NCBI RefSeq assembly: GCF_030817835.1
Contig: NZ_JAUSZR010000001.1
Span: forward strand, 1,240,001 to 1,304,000
Direction: 5' to 3'
Source of the DNA: Pseudarthrobacter sp. W1I19
GTDB taxonomy: Bacteria > Actinomycetota > Actinomycetes > Actinomycetales > Micrococcaceae
DNA: 64,000 nt
The position numbers and the translations under genes are program-made. The first letter of the stretch is position 1. Every line of letters starts with the position of its first letter. Below are positions 13,605 through 22,447 of the stretch, one piece after another. The notes below the pieces were generated by a model. That model ran no database searches and had not been told where the DNA came from. It was given only the letters and a program-made list of their open reading frames with translations.

Positions 13605-15521
13605 ATGCCCCCACCGCGCCACCCCGCTGAACTGACCCCCAATCGGGAACCCTCGCGGCGGCTGGCCCTTCGCCCGTATGCCCGGGCCGTGGCACAGGTA
13701 CTGCGGGTCAGCTTCCGTGCCTCTCCGGGCGCTGTGGTCATGAAAGTGCTCGGCTCGCTGATTTCGGCGGTGCTTCCCCTGGTGACCACGTACTTCGCCG
13801 CGCTCACCACCACGGCACTGGCAGCCGCCTACGCCGGTGACGCCGGGGCGGGCCAAGTGGCAATTGTCTACGTCATTATCACCGCCGCGCTGGGCCTCTT
13901 CTGGGGCGCCTTCAACAGTGTGGACCGCTACATCCAGCAGCTGATGAGTTTCAAAGTGGGCGCCATCGTGGGCGACCAGATGTACGAGCGGTTCCTCGCG
14001 CTCGAGTTCTGGCGCTACGACGACAAAGAAACCGTTGACCTGTACGACCGCGCCAAGCGGTTCTCCGACTCCTACGCCCGCGTACTGGACCGGATTGCCG
14101 CCATCTTCACCCAGCTCGTCTCGGTGGTCCTCGCCGTGGGAGCCCTGCTGCTGGTCAGCTGGTGGATCGCGGTGATTGTCCTGGTGGCCATCGTGCCCAG
14201 CGTGTATCTGCAGTTCAAGCTGTCCCGGGAGCAGATCGCGCACTGGAACACGCAGGTGGACTCCCGGCGGCAGCGCCGGATGATAGAACAGAACCTGCTC
14301 CGGCCGCAGCACATTGCCGAGATGCGGCTGTACGGCATCGTGGGCTTCCTGATGGATCTCCGCTCCCGCCTTCGTGATGCCGATGAGCGCCGCCGCCTTG
14401 ATTTCCAGCGCCGCTACATCCCCAAGCAGCTTGCCGCCGACGCCCTTCAGTACGGCGCAGAAGTGGTCTCGCTGATCTGGGTGGTGGGGCAGATCATCAC
14501 CCGCGCACAGCCGGTGGGCCAGTTCCTCTACGTGCAGCAGATCGTCAGCCGGGCACTGTCCACGGCCAACAACCTGGTCTCCTCCCTCAGCTCCATTGAC
14601 GAGGATCTGGCCAATCTCAAGGACTACGAACTGTTTATGGCGTTGCCAGTGCACTCGGAACAAGCCCCGCCGCTGCTGCAATCCCCGAAAACCGTTGAGC
14701 TGAAGGACATCCGCTTCACGTACACTGGCAGCGACATCGAGGTGATCCGCGGCATCAGCCTGACCATCCGCGAAGGCCAGCACATCGCCATCGTGGGGGA
14801 GAACGGTGCCGGGAAGTCCACCCTGATCCGCATCCTCGCCGGCCTCTACCGCCCCGACTCCGGGCAGGTAATGCTCGACGGCGTGGACCTGGCCGCCGTC
14901 GACGTCACCTCCTGGCACCGGCACCTGGCCGTGCTGAGCCAGGAGTTCCTCAAATACGAGTTCGCCACGGCAGCGGAAAACATCTACTTCGGCGACGTCG
15001 ACTCGGCCCGGGACGAGGTCCGCATCCGCAGGGCCGCCGCGGACGCTGAGGCGCTGGACTTCATCAATAAGCTCCCCAACGGACTGGACAACCACGTCAG
15101 CAACTGGATGGAAGACCCGCGCGGACGTAAGGGCAGCGGCCTTTCGGGCGGCCAGTGGCAGCGGCTGGCGATGGCCCGGAACTTCTACCGGGATGCCTCA
15201 TTCATGGTGATGGACGAGCCAACGTCGGCCATCGACGCCCTGGCTGAGCACCGCATTTTCACCCGCCTTTTCGCGGACCGGAGCAGCACCATCATCGCTA
15301 TCAGCCACCGCCTGGCCACCATCGAAAAGGCGGACATTGTGTACATGCTGGAGGACGGCCGGATAGTGGAGCAGGGCACGCACAAAGAACTGGTGTCACT
15401 TCGGGGCCGCTACTTCCGGATGTTCGAATCCCAGATCCCCGCCAGCCCCCTGACCTCGCAAGCTCGGCTGGGGAACCCTGCTGGCGTGGGCCCTGAGGAC
15501 GCCGAGGCCGAAGGGGTGTAG
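13605..15521 (+). CDS. ABC transporter, fused permease and ATPase (exporter type)
   Basis: A 638-residue half-transporter that should dimerise in the membrane and use ATP to move a substrate, probably outward. Residues 40-340 carry about six helices, interrupted by the cytoplasmic loop AKRFSDSYARVLDRIAAIFTQ. The ATPase domain has Walker A GENGAGKST near residue 400, the Q-loop LSQEFLKYEF, signature LSGGQWQRLAMARNFYRDA, Walker B FMVMDEPTSAID and the switch histidine in IAISHRL. All catalytic residues are present. It is a single gene with its own leaderless start and no partner half-transporter nearby, so a homodimer is likely. The substrate is unknown. Confidence 0.93.
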   Translation: MPPPRHPAELTPNREPSRRLALRPYARAVAQVLRVSFRASPGAVVMKVLGSLISAVLPLVTTYFAALTTTALAAAYAGDAGAGQVAIVYVIITAALGLFWGAFNSVDRYIQQLMSFKVGAIVGDQMYERFLALEFWRYDDKETVDLYDRAKRFSDSYARVLDRIAAIFTQLVSVVLAVGALLLVSWWIAVIVLVAIVPSVYLQFKLSREQIAHWNTQVDSRRQRRMIEQNLLRPQHIAEMRLYGIVGFLMDLRSRLRDADERRRLDFQRRYIPKQLAADALQYGAEVVSLIWVVGQIITRAQPVGQFLYVQQIVSRALSTANNLVSSLSSIDEDLANLKDYELFMALPVHSEQAPPLLQSPKTVELKDIRFTYTGSDIEVIRGISLTIREGQHIAIVGENGAGKSTLIRILAGLYRPDSGQVMLDGVDLAAVDVTSWHRHLAVLSQEFLKYEFATAAENIYFGDVDSARDEVRIRRAAADAEALDFINKLPNGLDNHVSNWMEDPRGRKGSGLSGGQWQRLAMARNFYRDASFMVMDEPTSAIDALAEHRIFTRLFADRSSTIIAISHRLATIEKADIVYMLEDGRIVEQGTHKELVSLRGRYFRMFESQIPASPLTSQARLGNPAGVGPEDAEAEGV

Positions 15522-15605
15522 CTTCCTCCACGGTGGTGTGCACCCCGACGATGCCGTGCCGTACGTGGGCCCGGCCTTCAGACGAGGACACCAGCCTGGC
15601 TGGGA

Positions 15606-15611
15606 TAACCT
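15606..15611 (+). promoter_or_regulatory. -10 box for leaderless guaB3
   Basis: TAACCT lies six bases before GTG 15618, and no ribosome binding site is present. Confidence 0.6.
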
Positions 15612-15617
15612 AGAGCA

Positions 15618-16754
15618 GTGACTTACGAGATCGAGATCGGCCGTGGCAAGCGTGGGCGTCGTGCCTACTCCCTGGATGACATTGCAATTGTCCCTAACCG
15701 TCGTACCCGCGACCCTAAGGACGTCTCCGTCTCGTGGCAGATCGATGCCTACCAGTTCGAAATGCCCGTCATCGCGGCCCCCATGGACTCGGCCATGTCT
15801 CCGGCAACAGCCATTGCCCTGGGCAAGCTCGGCGGCCTGGGTGTGCTGGACCTTGAAGGGCTCTGGACCCGGTATGAGGACCCGCAGCCCGTCCTCGACG
15901 AGATCGGTGCGCTCGAAGACGAGGTCAACAGTCCCGCCGTGACCGGCCGGATGCAGGAGCTGTACAAGGCACCCATCCAGCCCGACCTGATTACGTCGCG
16001 CCTGGCTGAGATGCGGGCCGCCGGCGTGACCGTGGCCGGCTCCCTCACCCCGCAGCGCACCCAGGAGCACTACAAGACCGTCCTGGCCGCCGGCGTCGAC
16101 ATCTTTGTGATCCGCGGCACCACGGTGTCCGCCGAGCACGTGTCCAAGGACCACGCGCCGCTGAACCTCAAACAGTTCATCTACGAACTGGACGTCCCCG
16201 TGATCGTGGGCGGCGCGGCCGGGTACACCCCTGCCCTGCACCTCATGCGCACCGGCGCAGCCGGCGTCCTGGTGGGCTTCGGCGGCGGCGCCACCACCAC
16301 CACCCGCCGCGCCCTTGGCATCCACTCGCCCATGGCATCGGCCATTTCCGACGTCGCAGCGGCCCGCCGCGATTACATGGACGAATCAGGCGGGCGGTAC
16401 GTGCACGTGATCGCCGACGGCGGCATGGGCACCTCCGGCGACATCGTCAAGGCGATTGCCATGGGAGCCGATGCCGTGATGCTGGGCAGCGCGCTGGCCC
16501 GCGCGGAAGAAGCTCCCGGCAAGGGCTGGCACTGGGGCCAGGAGGCACACCACCTGGAACTGCCCCGCGGCGACCGCGTCAACGTCGGAACGGTCGGACG
16601 CCTTGAAGAGGTCCTCTTCGGACCCGGCCACCACACCAACGGAACAGCTAACCTCATCGGTGCCCTTCGCCGCTCCATGGCAACCACCGGTTATTCGGAC
16701 CTGAAGGAATTCCAGCGCGTCGACGTCGTCGTTTCCCCCTACTCCGGGAACTGA
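15618..16754 (+). CDS. guaB3: GuaB3 family IMP dehydrogenase-related protein
   Basis: A 378-residue TIM-barrel protein of the IMPDH/GMP reductase superfamily that lacks CBS domains. The actinobacterial GuaB3 group is defined by this short form, and its exact reaction is not settled in my knowledge. It begins at GTG 15618, followed by TYEIEIGRGKRGRRAYSLDDIAIVP. PVIAAPMDSAMSPATAIALGKLGGLGVLDLEG and IADGGMGTSGDIVKAIAMGADAVMLGSALARAEEAPG are conserved barrel segments. In place of the IMPDH loop GSICTTR it has GFGGGATTTTRRALG, so the usual catalytic cysteine is absent. It lies between guaB and guaA on the same strand. Confidence 0.95.
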   Translation: MTYEIEIGRGKRGRRAYSLDDIAIVPNRRTRDPKDVSVSWQIDAYQFEMPVIAAPMDSAMSPATAIALGKLGGLGVLDLEGLWTRYEDPQPVLDEIGALEDEVNSPAVTGRMQELYKAPIQPDLITSRLAEMRAAGVTVAGSLTPQRTQEHYKTVLAAGVDIFVIRGTTVSAEHVSKDHAPLNLKQFIYELDVPVIVGGAAGYTPALHLMRTGAAGVLVGFGGGATTTTRRALGIHSPMASAISDVAAARRDYMDESGGRYVHVIADGGMGTSGDIVKAIAMGADAVMLGSALARAEEAPGKGWHWGQEAHHLELPRGDRVNVGTVGRLEEVLFGPGHHTNGTANLIGALRRSMATTGYSDLKEFQRVDVVVSPYSGN

Positions 16755-16758
16755 CGGA

Positions 16759-16794
16759 GGGGGCAGCAGGCCGATCCGTGCCTGCCCTGCCCAA
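16759..16794 (+). terminator. Hairpin after guaB3
   Basis: GGGCAGCAGGC can pair with GCCTGCCCTGCCC (2-base bulge) around an 8-base loop. There is no T-tract, so termination is uncertain. Confidence 0.4.
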
Positions 16795-16854
16795 GCGTGC
16801 CGCGACAAAGTAGTGTGGTTCCACGACCGGGACAAGCGGCACTGGAGGCGTTCA

Positions 16855-18594
16855 ATGAGGAGTTTTCCGGACAACGGCGGAGCCTTGGGACCTGCGGCCA
16901 GGGAAGCTGCGATCGACCGGCTGAGGGCGACGGCGGACCCCGGCCGGGAGCTGGACATCCTCATTGTTGGCGGCGGCATCGTGGGCACGGGAGCTGCCCT
17001 GGATGCCGTCACCCGTGGGCTGGACGTGGGCATCGTCGAGGCGAGCGACTGGGCGGCGGGAACCTCCTCCCGGTCCTCCAAGCTCATCCACGGTGGACTG
17101 CGTTACCTGGAAATGCTTGACTTCGCGCTCGTCAAGGAGGCGCTGCAGGAGCGCGGACTGCTGCTCTCCGAGCTCGCGCCACACCTGGCCCGGCCCGTGC
17201 CCTTCCTGTATCCGCTGACTAAACCCTTCCTCGAACGGCCCTACGTTGGCGCCGGAATTGCCCTGTACGACGCCATGTCGGTCTCCAGTGGCCACAGCAG
17301 GGGAGTACCGTTCCACAAGCACCTCACCAGACGGGGAACGCTGCGCGCGGCCCCAAGCCTGAAGGACGACGCCTTTGTGGGATCCATCCGGTACTACGAC
17401 GGCCAGGTGGATGACGCGAAATACGTCGCCAACCTGGTGCGGACGGCCGCCTACTACGGCGCCCACGCCGTAAACCAGATGGCAGTGGTGGACTTCCTGC
17501 GCGAAGGCGAACGGGTGGTAGGCGCCAAGGTGGTCAACCATGAGGACGGGACGCAGTTCAAGATCCGGGCCAAGCAGGTCATCAATGCCACCGGCGTCTG
17601 GACCGACGAAACCCAGGCCATGGTCACCGAGCGCGGCCAGCTGAAGGTCCGTGCCTCCAAAGGAATCCACCTGGTGGTTCCCCGCGACCGTTTCCAGTCC
17701 ACCGTGGGCCTGATCCTGCGCACCGAGAAGTCCGTGCTGTTCGTCATCCCCTGGGGCCGGCACTGGATTATTGGCACCACGGACACGGACTGGCACCTGG
17801 ACAAAGCCCATCCCGCCGCTTCCAGCAAGGACATCGACTACATCCTGGAGCACGTCAACAAGGTCCTCAAGCGGCCGCTGACCCGCGAAGACGTGGAAGG
17901 GGTCTACGCCGGCCTGCGCCCGCTGCTGGCCGGGGAAAACGACTCCACCGCCAAGCTGTCCCGCGAGCATGTTGTGGCACACCCTGTTCCCGGCCTGGTG
18001 GTGGTAGCCGGCGGCAAATGGACCACCTACCGGGTGATGGCCAAGGATGCAGTGGACGAGGCCACCCGGACCATGGACGAACGGGTCCCGCCAAGCTGCA
18101 CGGAAACCATCCCGCTGCTGGGCGCGAGCGGCTTCAAAGCGGCCTGGAACCGGCGGAACCGCACAGCGGAGGAATCCGGCGTGCACGTTGCCCGGATAGA
18201 ACACCTGCTCAACCGCTACGGGTCCATGACCCCCGAGGTGCTGGCCATCATCAAGGAAAACCCGGCCCTCGCCGAACCGATCCCCGGCGCGGACGACTAC
18301 CTGCAGGCCGAAGCGGTCTACGCCGCCACGCACGAAGGCGCCCGCCACGTCCACGACGTCCTCACACGGCGGACCCGGATTTCGATCGAGGCGTGGGACC
18401 GCGGTGTGGCAGCCGTTCCCGTAGTGGCTAAACTGATGGGTGACGTCCTTGGCTGGAGCGAGGCCCAACGCGAAAACGAGATCAGGCACTACATCGCACG
18501 GGTGGAGGCGGAACGCCTGAGCCAGCAACAGCCGGACGACGAATCCGCAGACGCCGCCCGGCTGGGCGTGGAAGATATCGTGCCCTTGCGCTGA
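16855..18594 (+). CDS. glpD: Aerobic glycerol-3-phosphate dehydrogenase
   Basis: This FAD enzyme at the membrane face oxidises sn-glycerol-3-phosphate to dihydroxyacetone phosphate and passes electrons to quinone. The protein is 579 residues from ATG 16855, which has GGAGG seven bases upstream; the open frame reaches 16813. The FAD motif is ILIVGGGIVGTGAALDA at residues 35-51. TSSRSSKLIHGGLRYLE, FVIPWGRHWIIGTTDTDWH, GLRPLL and VVAGGKWTTYR are diagnostic of GlpD. The C-terminal 150 residues form the helical cap domain. A lone PTS IIA gene follows after 39 bases with its own ribosome binding site, suggesting an operon. No glpF or glpK is seen in the window. Confidence 0.96.
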   Translation: MRSFPDNGGALGPAAREAAIDRLRATADPGRELDILIVGGGIVGTGAALDAVTRGLDVGIVEASDWAAGTSSRSSKLIHGGLRYLEMLDFALVKEALQERGLLLSELAPHLARPVPFLYPLTKPFLERPYVGAGIALYDAMSVSSGHSRGVPFHKHLTRRGTLRAAPSLKDDAFVGSIRYYDGQVDDAKYVANLVRTAAYYGAHAVNQMAVVDFLREGERVVGAKVVNHEDGTQFKIRAKQVINATGVWTDETQAMVTERGQLKVRASKGIHLVVPRDRFQSTVGLILRTEKSVLFVIPWGRHWIIGTTDTDWHLDKAHPAASSKDIDYILEHVNKVLKRPLTREDVEGVYAGLRPLLAGENDSTAKLSREHVVAHPVPGLVVVAGGKWTTYRVMAKDAVDEATRTMDERVPPSCTETIPLLGASGFKAAWNRRNRTAEESGVHVARIEHLLNRYGSMTPEVLAIIKENPALAEPIPGADDYLQAEAVYAATHEGARHVHDVLTRRTRISIEAWDRGVAAVPVVAKLMGDVLGWSEAQRENEIRHYIARVEAERLSQQQPDDESADAARLGVEDIVPLR

Positions 18595-18633
18595 AGGGCC
18601 CGCGGCACCAGCTCCTGACTGAAGGGATACGCC

Positions 18634-19122
18634 TTGGCGGAACCACTTGACCGGTACGATGCCGATCTCACCACCCCCGACATGGTCATCCTGGAGCTTG
18701 AGGCAAAAGACAAGGCGGACGCCGCCACCCAGCTTGCGGAACGGCTCTTCGCCGCCGGCCGGGTGTCGGACCTGCCCGGGTTCCTTGAGCATGTCAACGC
18801 CCGGGAGCACCAGCTGGCCACCGGGCTTCCCGGCGGCATCGGCTTGCCCCATGCCCGCAGCGAATACGTCTCCCGCACCTCGATCGCCGTGGGCATTGCC
18901 AGGTACGGCCATGCCCTGGACTTCGGCGCCGCGGACGGCCCGGCCACGGTGATCCTGTTGATCGCCACCCCGGCCAGTTCTTTCTCGGACCACCTCGAAG
19001 TCCTGGCCACCCTGGCCCGTTCGCTGTCCAAGGAGTCCTTCCGCGAATCGCTCCGGCGTGCCTATGACGCCGAAGTCATTTCGGAGCTCATCAATTCCAG
19101 CCTGGTGTTTTTCGACCACTGA
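18634..19122 (+). CDS. PTS sugar transporter IIA domain protein (fructose/mannitol family), stand-alone
   Basis: A 162-residue single IIA (PTS_EIIA_2) domain that accepts phosphate from HPr on a histidine. The active site is GGIGLPHARS with His73. ALDFGAADGPATVILLIATPAS and SDHLEVLATLARSLSKESFRE are the following conserved strand and helix. The start is TTG 18634, preceded by GAAGGG at good spacing. No IIB or IIC partner lies in the window, and the gene sits directly behind glpD. It may therefore serve as a regulatory phosphocarrier or supply a transporter encoded elsewhere; which one cannot be decided from the sequence. Confidence 0.88.
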   Translation: MAEPLDRYDADLTTPDMVILELEAKDKADAATQLAERLFAAGRVSDLPGFLEHVNAREHQLATGLPGGIGLPHARSEYVSRTSIAVGIARYGHALDFGAADGPATVILLIATPASSFSDHLEVLATLARSLSKESFRESLRRAYDAEVISELINSSLVFFDH

Positions 19123-19171
19123 CTCCCCGGCCGGGCCACCAGGCGTTTAGTTGTTCTACAGCGGGACGAAG

Positions 19172-19177
19172 TACGGT
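19172..19177 (+). promoter_or_regulatory. -10 box for leaderless SURF1 gene
   Basis: TACGGT lies six bases before GTG 19184. TTGTTC, 15 bases upstream of it, is a weak -35. Confidence 0.55.
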
Positions 19178-19183
19178 TAAGAC

Positions 19184-20041
19184 GTGTGGAAAACTGCCCT
19201 CAAGCCCCGATGGATCGCAGGCTTTGTCTTTGCGATCGTGATATCCGGGGTCTTCGTGCTGCTCAGCCAATGGCAGTTCGGACGCTCCACCCAGCCGGAA
19301 GCGCCCGTCAACCCGGCCACCGAGCAGGTGCAGCCCCTCACCCAGACGCTGGAGCCCGGCGACTTTTTCCACGGGACCGACGCCGACCAGATGGTCAGTG
19401 CGCAGGGCACCTACGATCCCGCCAAACAGGTCCTGGTGCCGGGCCGGCTGCACGACGGCAAGACCGGCTACTGGGTAGTCTCCGCCTTCGCCGTCTCCGG
19501 CGCTCCCACCCTGAGCGGCGTGGGCGCCTCACCGCAGACGTGGATCCCGGTGGCCCGGGGATGGGTGGCCGATCCCGCTGATGCCGGCGACCCGCCGTCG
19601 GGCACTATTGAACTCACAGGGCGGCTCCTGCCGTCCGAGGCGCCCTTGGCCGGCACGGCAGCAGCACCCGGGCAGGCCACCGCGGTGTCCGTGGCTGAAC
19701 TGATCAATTACTGGGAAGTGAGCAGCTATCCCGGCTTCGTAGCGGCCACCGCCGAGGTGGCCAACGGCGTGGATGCCAGTGCCGCAGCCGTGCGGGGAGA
19801 CCTCCTTCCCCTTGAGATCGGGCCCCAGCCGCCCGCCCAGAAAATCAACTGGCTCAACCTTTTCTACTCCCTTGAGTGGGTTGTGTTCGCCGGCTTCGCA
19901 CTCTTCATCTGGTGGCGGCTGGTCAAAGACGACTACCACCGGGACCTCGAAGAAGCCCTCGACGAAGCCGAGGACCATCCACCGGCCGGGCAAAACCAGC
20001 ACCAGCAACCTGATAAGAACCAGCAAAAGGTACAGCCATGA
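19184..20041 (+). CDS. SURF1 family protein (cytochrome oxidase biogenesis)
   Basis: SURF1/Shy1 proteins help insert haem into cytochrome c oxidase at the membrane. This one has 285 residues with the family topology: an N-terminal helix (about residues 10-30, WIAGFVFAIVISGVFVLLSQWQFGR), a large external domain, and a C-terminal helix (about 225-245, INWLNLFYSLEWVVFAGFALFIWWRL). The WQF-R motif after helix one, and PVARGWV with the later linker region, are family marks. A Gln/Asn-rich cytoplasmic tail of about 35 residues follows. Its stop overlaps the start of the DUF3817 gene by ATGA, so the two are translationally coupled. Confidence 0.9.
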   Translation: MWKTALKPRWIAGFVFAIVISGVFVLLSQWQFGRSTQPEAPVNPATEQVQPLTQTLEPGDFFHGTDADQMVSAQGTYDPAKQVLVPGRLHDGKTGYWVVSAFAVSGAPTLSGVGASPQTWIPVARGWVADPADAGDPPSGTIELTGRLLPSEAPLAGTAAAPGQATAVSVAELINYWEVSSYPGFVAATAEVANGVDASAAAVRGDLLPLEIGPQPPAQKINWLNLFYSLEWVVFAGFALFIWWRLVKDDYHRDLEEALDEAEDHPPAGQNQHQQPDKNQQKVQP

Positions 20042-20568
20042 TCGATCCGAAGCCGGCCAACCCCGCCTCTGCCAGCGGCATCAACACAGGCACCAACACC
20101 AGTGGCAAGGCGGGCGGCAAGAAGCGCCGTTTCGGCGGCACTGAGGCGCAGATCCGGTCCGCCCTGAAGTTCTACAAGGTGCTGGCCTACCTGACGGGCA
20201 CCATGCTCCTGCTGCTGTGCGCCGAGCTCATTGCGAGGTACGGGTTCGGGCAGTACCTGTTCGCCGGCGGCACGAACGCCGTCACGGGCCAGCCGTTCGG
20301 CTTCGGGTTCGCGGACGCGGAACCCCAAGGCGTGCTGGGCGGCGTTAATCTGTCCGTGACGGTCCTGATCGTGCATGGCTGGATGTACGTGGTGTACCTG
20401 ATCTCCAACTTCCGGCTGTGGTCCTTGATGCGCTGGCCGTTCCTGAAGCTGGTCCTGCTGGCACTGGGCGGCGTTATCCCGTTCCTGTCCTTCATCGTGG
20501 AGAAGAAGTTCCATGCCGAGGTGGAAGCCGAACTCGCGGCCCACCCGCAGGCACCCCAGCGGTACTGA
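20038..20568 (+). CDS. DUF3817 family integral membrane protein
   Basis: A 176-residue protein with a polar Gly/Lys-rich N-terminus and three membrane helices in the DUF3817 pattern: ALKFYKVLAYLTGTMLLLLCAELIARY, VNLSVTVLIVHGWMYVVYLISNFRLW, and FLKLVLLALGGVIPFLSFIVEKKFHAEVE. The H-G-W-MY-VY segment and the PFLSFIVEKK end are what I recognise in this actinobacterial family. Its function is unknown. Coupling to SURF1 by a 4-base overlap suggests a link to respiratory complex assembly. Confidence 0.9.
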   Translation: MIDPKPANPASASGINTGTNTSGKAGGKKRRFGGTEAQIRSALKFYKVLAYLTGTMLLLLCAELIARYGFGQYLFAGGTNAVTGQPFGFGFADAEPQGVLGGVNLSVTVLIVHGWMYVVYLISNFRLWSLMRWPFLKLVLLALGGVIPFLSFIVEKKFHAEVEAELAAHPQAPQRY

Positions 20569-20664
20569 TGGCCGCCGGCCGCCGCCATGGCCGCGGCGGT
20601 CGGTTGAGGGGAGTGGTGCGTCACAGCGCGGCTTCTCAAGGTGCGCGGGCGCAACGGCGCCAAG

Positions 20665-20670
20665 TAGGCT
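20665..20670 (+). promoter_or_regulatory. -10 box for leaderless guaA
   Basis: TAGGCT lies six bases before GTG 20677, and no ribosome binding site is present. Confidence 0.6.
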
Positions 20671-20676
20671 AGTACG

Positions 20677-22266
20677 GTGACTACTCCCACTGCATCCCAG
20701 ACTTCCCAGAAGCCGGTGCTGGTTGTTGACTACGGTGCCCAGTACGCGCAGCTGATTGCCCGCCGCGTCCGGGAAGCAAATGTGTATTCGGAAGTGGTTC
20801 CGCATACCTATACAACCGAGCAGCTCCTCGCCAAGAACCCCGCCGCCATCATCCTTTCCGGCGGCCCCTCCAGCGTCTACGCTGATGGCGCCCCGAGCGT
20901 CGGAGCAGACCTGTTCGAAGCCGGTGTTCCCGTTTTTGGCATCTGCTACGGCTTCCAGGCCATGGCCAACGCCCTGGGCGGCAAGGTGGACAAGACCGGG
21001 CTGCGTGAGTACGGCTCCACGGAAACCACCATCCTTGGCGAGGGACGTTCCGTCCTTGAGGGCATGCCACAGCACCAGAAGACCTGGATGAGCCACGGCG
21101 ACTCCGTCCACGAGGCGCCGGAGGGGTTTGAAGTACTGGCGACGACGGCGGGAGCCGAAGTGGCTGCCTTCGCGAATGAGGAGAAGGGCCTCTTCGGTGT
21201 CCAGTGGCACCCCGAGGTCAAGCACTCCGCCTACGGCCAGCAGGTCCTGGAAAACTTCCTCTTCAAGGGCGCCGGGATCGAACCCAACTGGACCACGGGC
21301 AACATCCTCGAGGAGCAGGTGGAGCGGATCCGCAAGCAGATCGGCGATGCCCGGGTCATCTGCGGCCTCTCCGGCGGCGTGGACTCCGCGGTTGCTGCAG
21401 CCCTTGTCCAGCGCGCCGTTGGTGACCAGCTCACCTGCGTATTCGTGGACCACGGCCTGCTTCGCGAAGGTGAAGCCGAGCAGGTGGAACGCGACTTTGT
21501 TGCCGCCACCGGCGTGAAGCTCTACGTTGCAAACGAGCAGGAACGCTTCCTGTCCGCACTGGCCGGTGTCAGCGATCCGGAAACCAAACGCAAGATCATC
21601 GGCCGCGAGTTCATCCGCGCCTTTGAGGAAGCGGAACTGGCCATCATCGCCGAGGCGGCCGCACACGGCGAGAAAATCAAATTCCTGGTCCAGGGCACCC
21701 TGTACCCGGACGTCGTCGAATCCGGCGGCGGCGAAGGTGCAGCGAACATCAAGAGCCACCACAACGTGGGCGGGCTCCCCGAGGACCTGCAGTTCGAGCT
21801 CGTGGAACCGTTGCGCGCCCTCTTCAAGGACGAGGTCCGCGCAGTCGGTGCCCAGTTGGGCCTGCCCCAGGAAATCGTTGGCCGCCAGCCCTTCCCGGGT
21901 CCCGGACTCGGTATCCGCATCGTTGGCGAAGTCAACAAAGAGCGGCTTGACCTGCTGCGCAAGGCCGATGCGATCGCCCGTGCCGAGCTCACCGCAGCCG
22001 GACTGGACAACGAAGTCTGGCAGATGCCGGTTGTCCTCCTGGCCGACGTCCGCAGCGTCGGTGTCATGGGTGATGGACGTACGTACGGACACCCCATCGT
22101 CCTCCGTCCGGTCTCCTCCGAGGACGCCATGACGGCGGACTGGTCACGGCTGCCGTACGAACTCCTCGCAAGGATCTCCAACCGCATCACCAATGAGGTG
22201 GAAGGCGTCAACCGCGTGGTGCTCGATGTCACCAGCAAGCCGCCGGGAACCATCGAGTGGGAGTAG
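20677..22266 (+). CDS. guaA: GMP synthase, glutamine-hydrolysing
   Basis: GuaA converts XMP to GMP using glutamine nitrogen and ATP in the cytoplasm. The protein is 529 residues from GTG 20677. The class I amidotransferase domain (about 1-205) has the nucleophile Cys90 in [10 protein letters not shown] and the His/Glu pair in GVQWHPEV. The ATP pyrophosphatase domain has the PP-loop [17 protein letters not shown] near residue 232. The dimerisation domain contains [13 protein letters not shown] and ends [17 protein letters not shown]. It completes the IMP to GMP route begun by guaB upstream, and a long GC-rich terminator follows. Confidence 0.98.
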   Translation: MTTPTASQTSQKPVLVVDYGAQYAQLIARRVREANVYSEVVPHTYTTEQLLAKNPAAIILSGGPSSVYADGAPSVGADLFEAGVPVFGICYGFQAMANALGGKVDKTGLREYGSTETTILGEGRSVLEGMPQHQKTWMSHGDSVHEAPEGFEVLATTAGAEVAAFANEEKGLFGVQWHPEVKHSAYGQQVLENFLFKGAGIEPNWTTGNILEEQVERIRKQIGDARVICGLSGGVDSAVAAALVQRAVGDQLTCVFVDHGLLREGEAEQVERDFVAATGVKLYVANEQERFLSALAGVSDPETKRKIIGREFIRAFEEAELAIIAEAAAHGEKIKFLVQGTLYPDVVESGGGEGAANIKSHHNVGGLPEDLQFELVEPLRALFKDEVRAVGAQLGLPQEIVGRQPFPGPGLGIRIVGEVNKERLDLLRKADAIARAELTAAGLDNEVWQMPVVLLADVRSVGVMGDGRTYGHPIVLRPVSSEDAMTADWSRLPYELLARISNRITNEVEGVNRVVLDVTSKPPGTIEWE

Positions 22267-22273
22267 CAGCATG

Positions 22274-22315
22274 AGTGGCCGGCCTCTGGTGAAGAGGCCG
22301 GCCACTGCTGTTTCT
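22274..22315 (+). terminator. Intrinsic terminator of guaA
   Basis: A perfect 14-bp stem, AGTGGCCGGCCTCT with its complement across a 5-base loop, is followed by GCTGTTTCTT. The stem is very stable and the T-run is modest. Confidence 0.85.
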
Positions 22316-22447
22316 TCCCCGAAATCCTCGCCCAATTTAGCCCGCCCCAGTGTTGCGGTCGCTCAGTCCGGCGCCGGAGCGGCTACTCTCGAATCTATGC
22401 CGGTATGGTCCAGGGCGTCACGCGCAAGCGCAGAAAAGAAGGCAGTA

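Noticed and set aside
16852..19119. Reverse-strand frame of 755 codons opposite glpD and the PTS IIA gene
   Set aside because: Both forward genes have clear motifs and ribosome binding sites; the antisense translation is Gly/Val-rich with no family character.
19933..22092. Reverse-strand frame of 719 codons opposite DUF3817 and guaA
   Set aside because: It is a shadow of guaA codon bias; no start signal and no recognisable domain.
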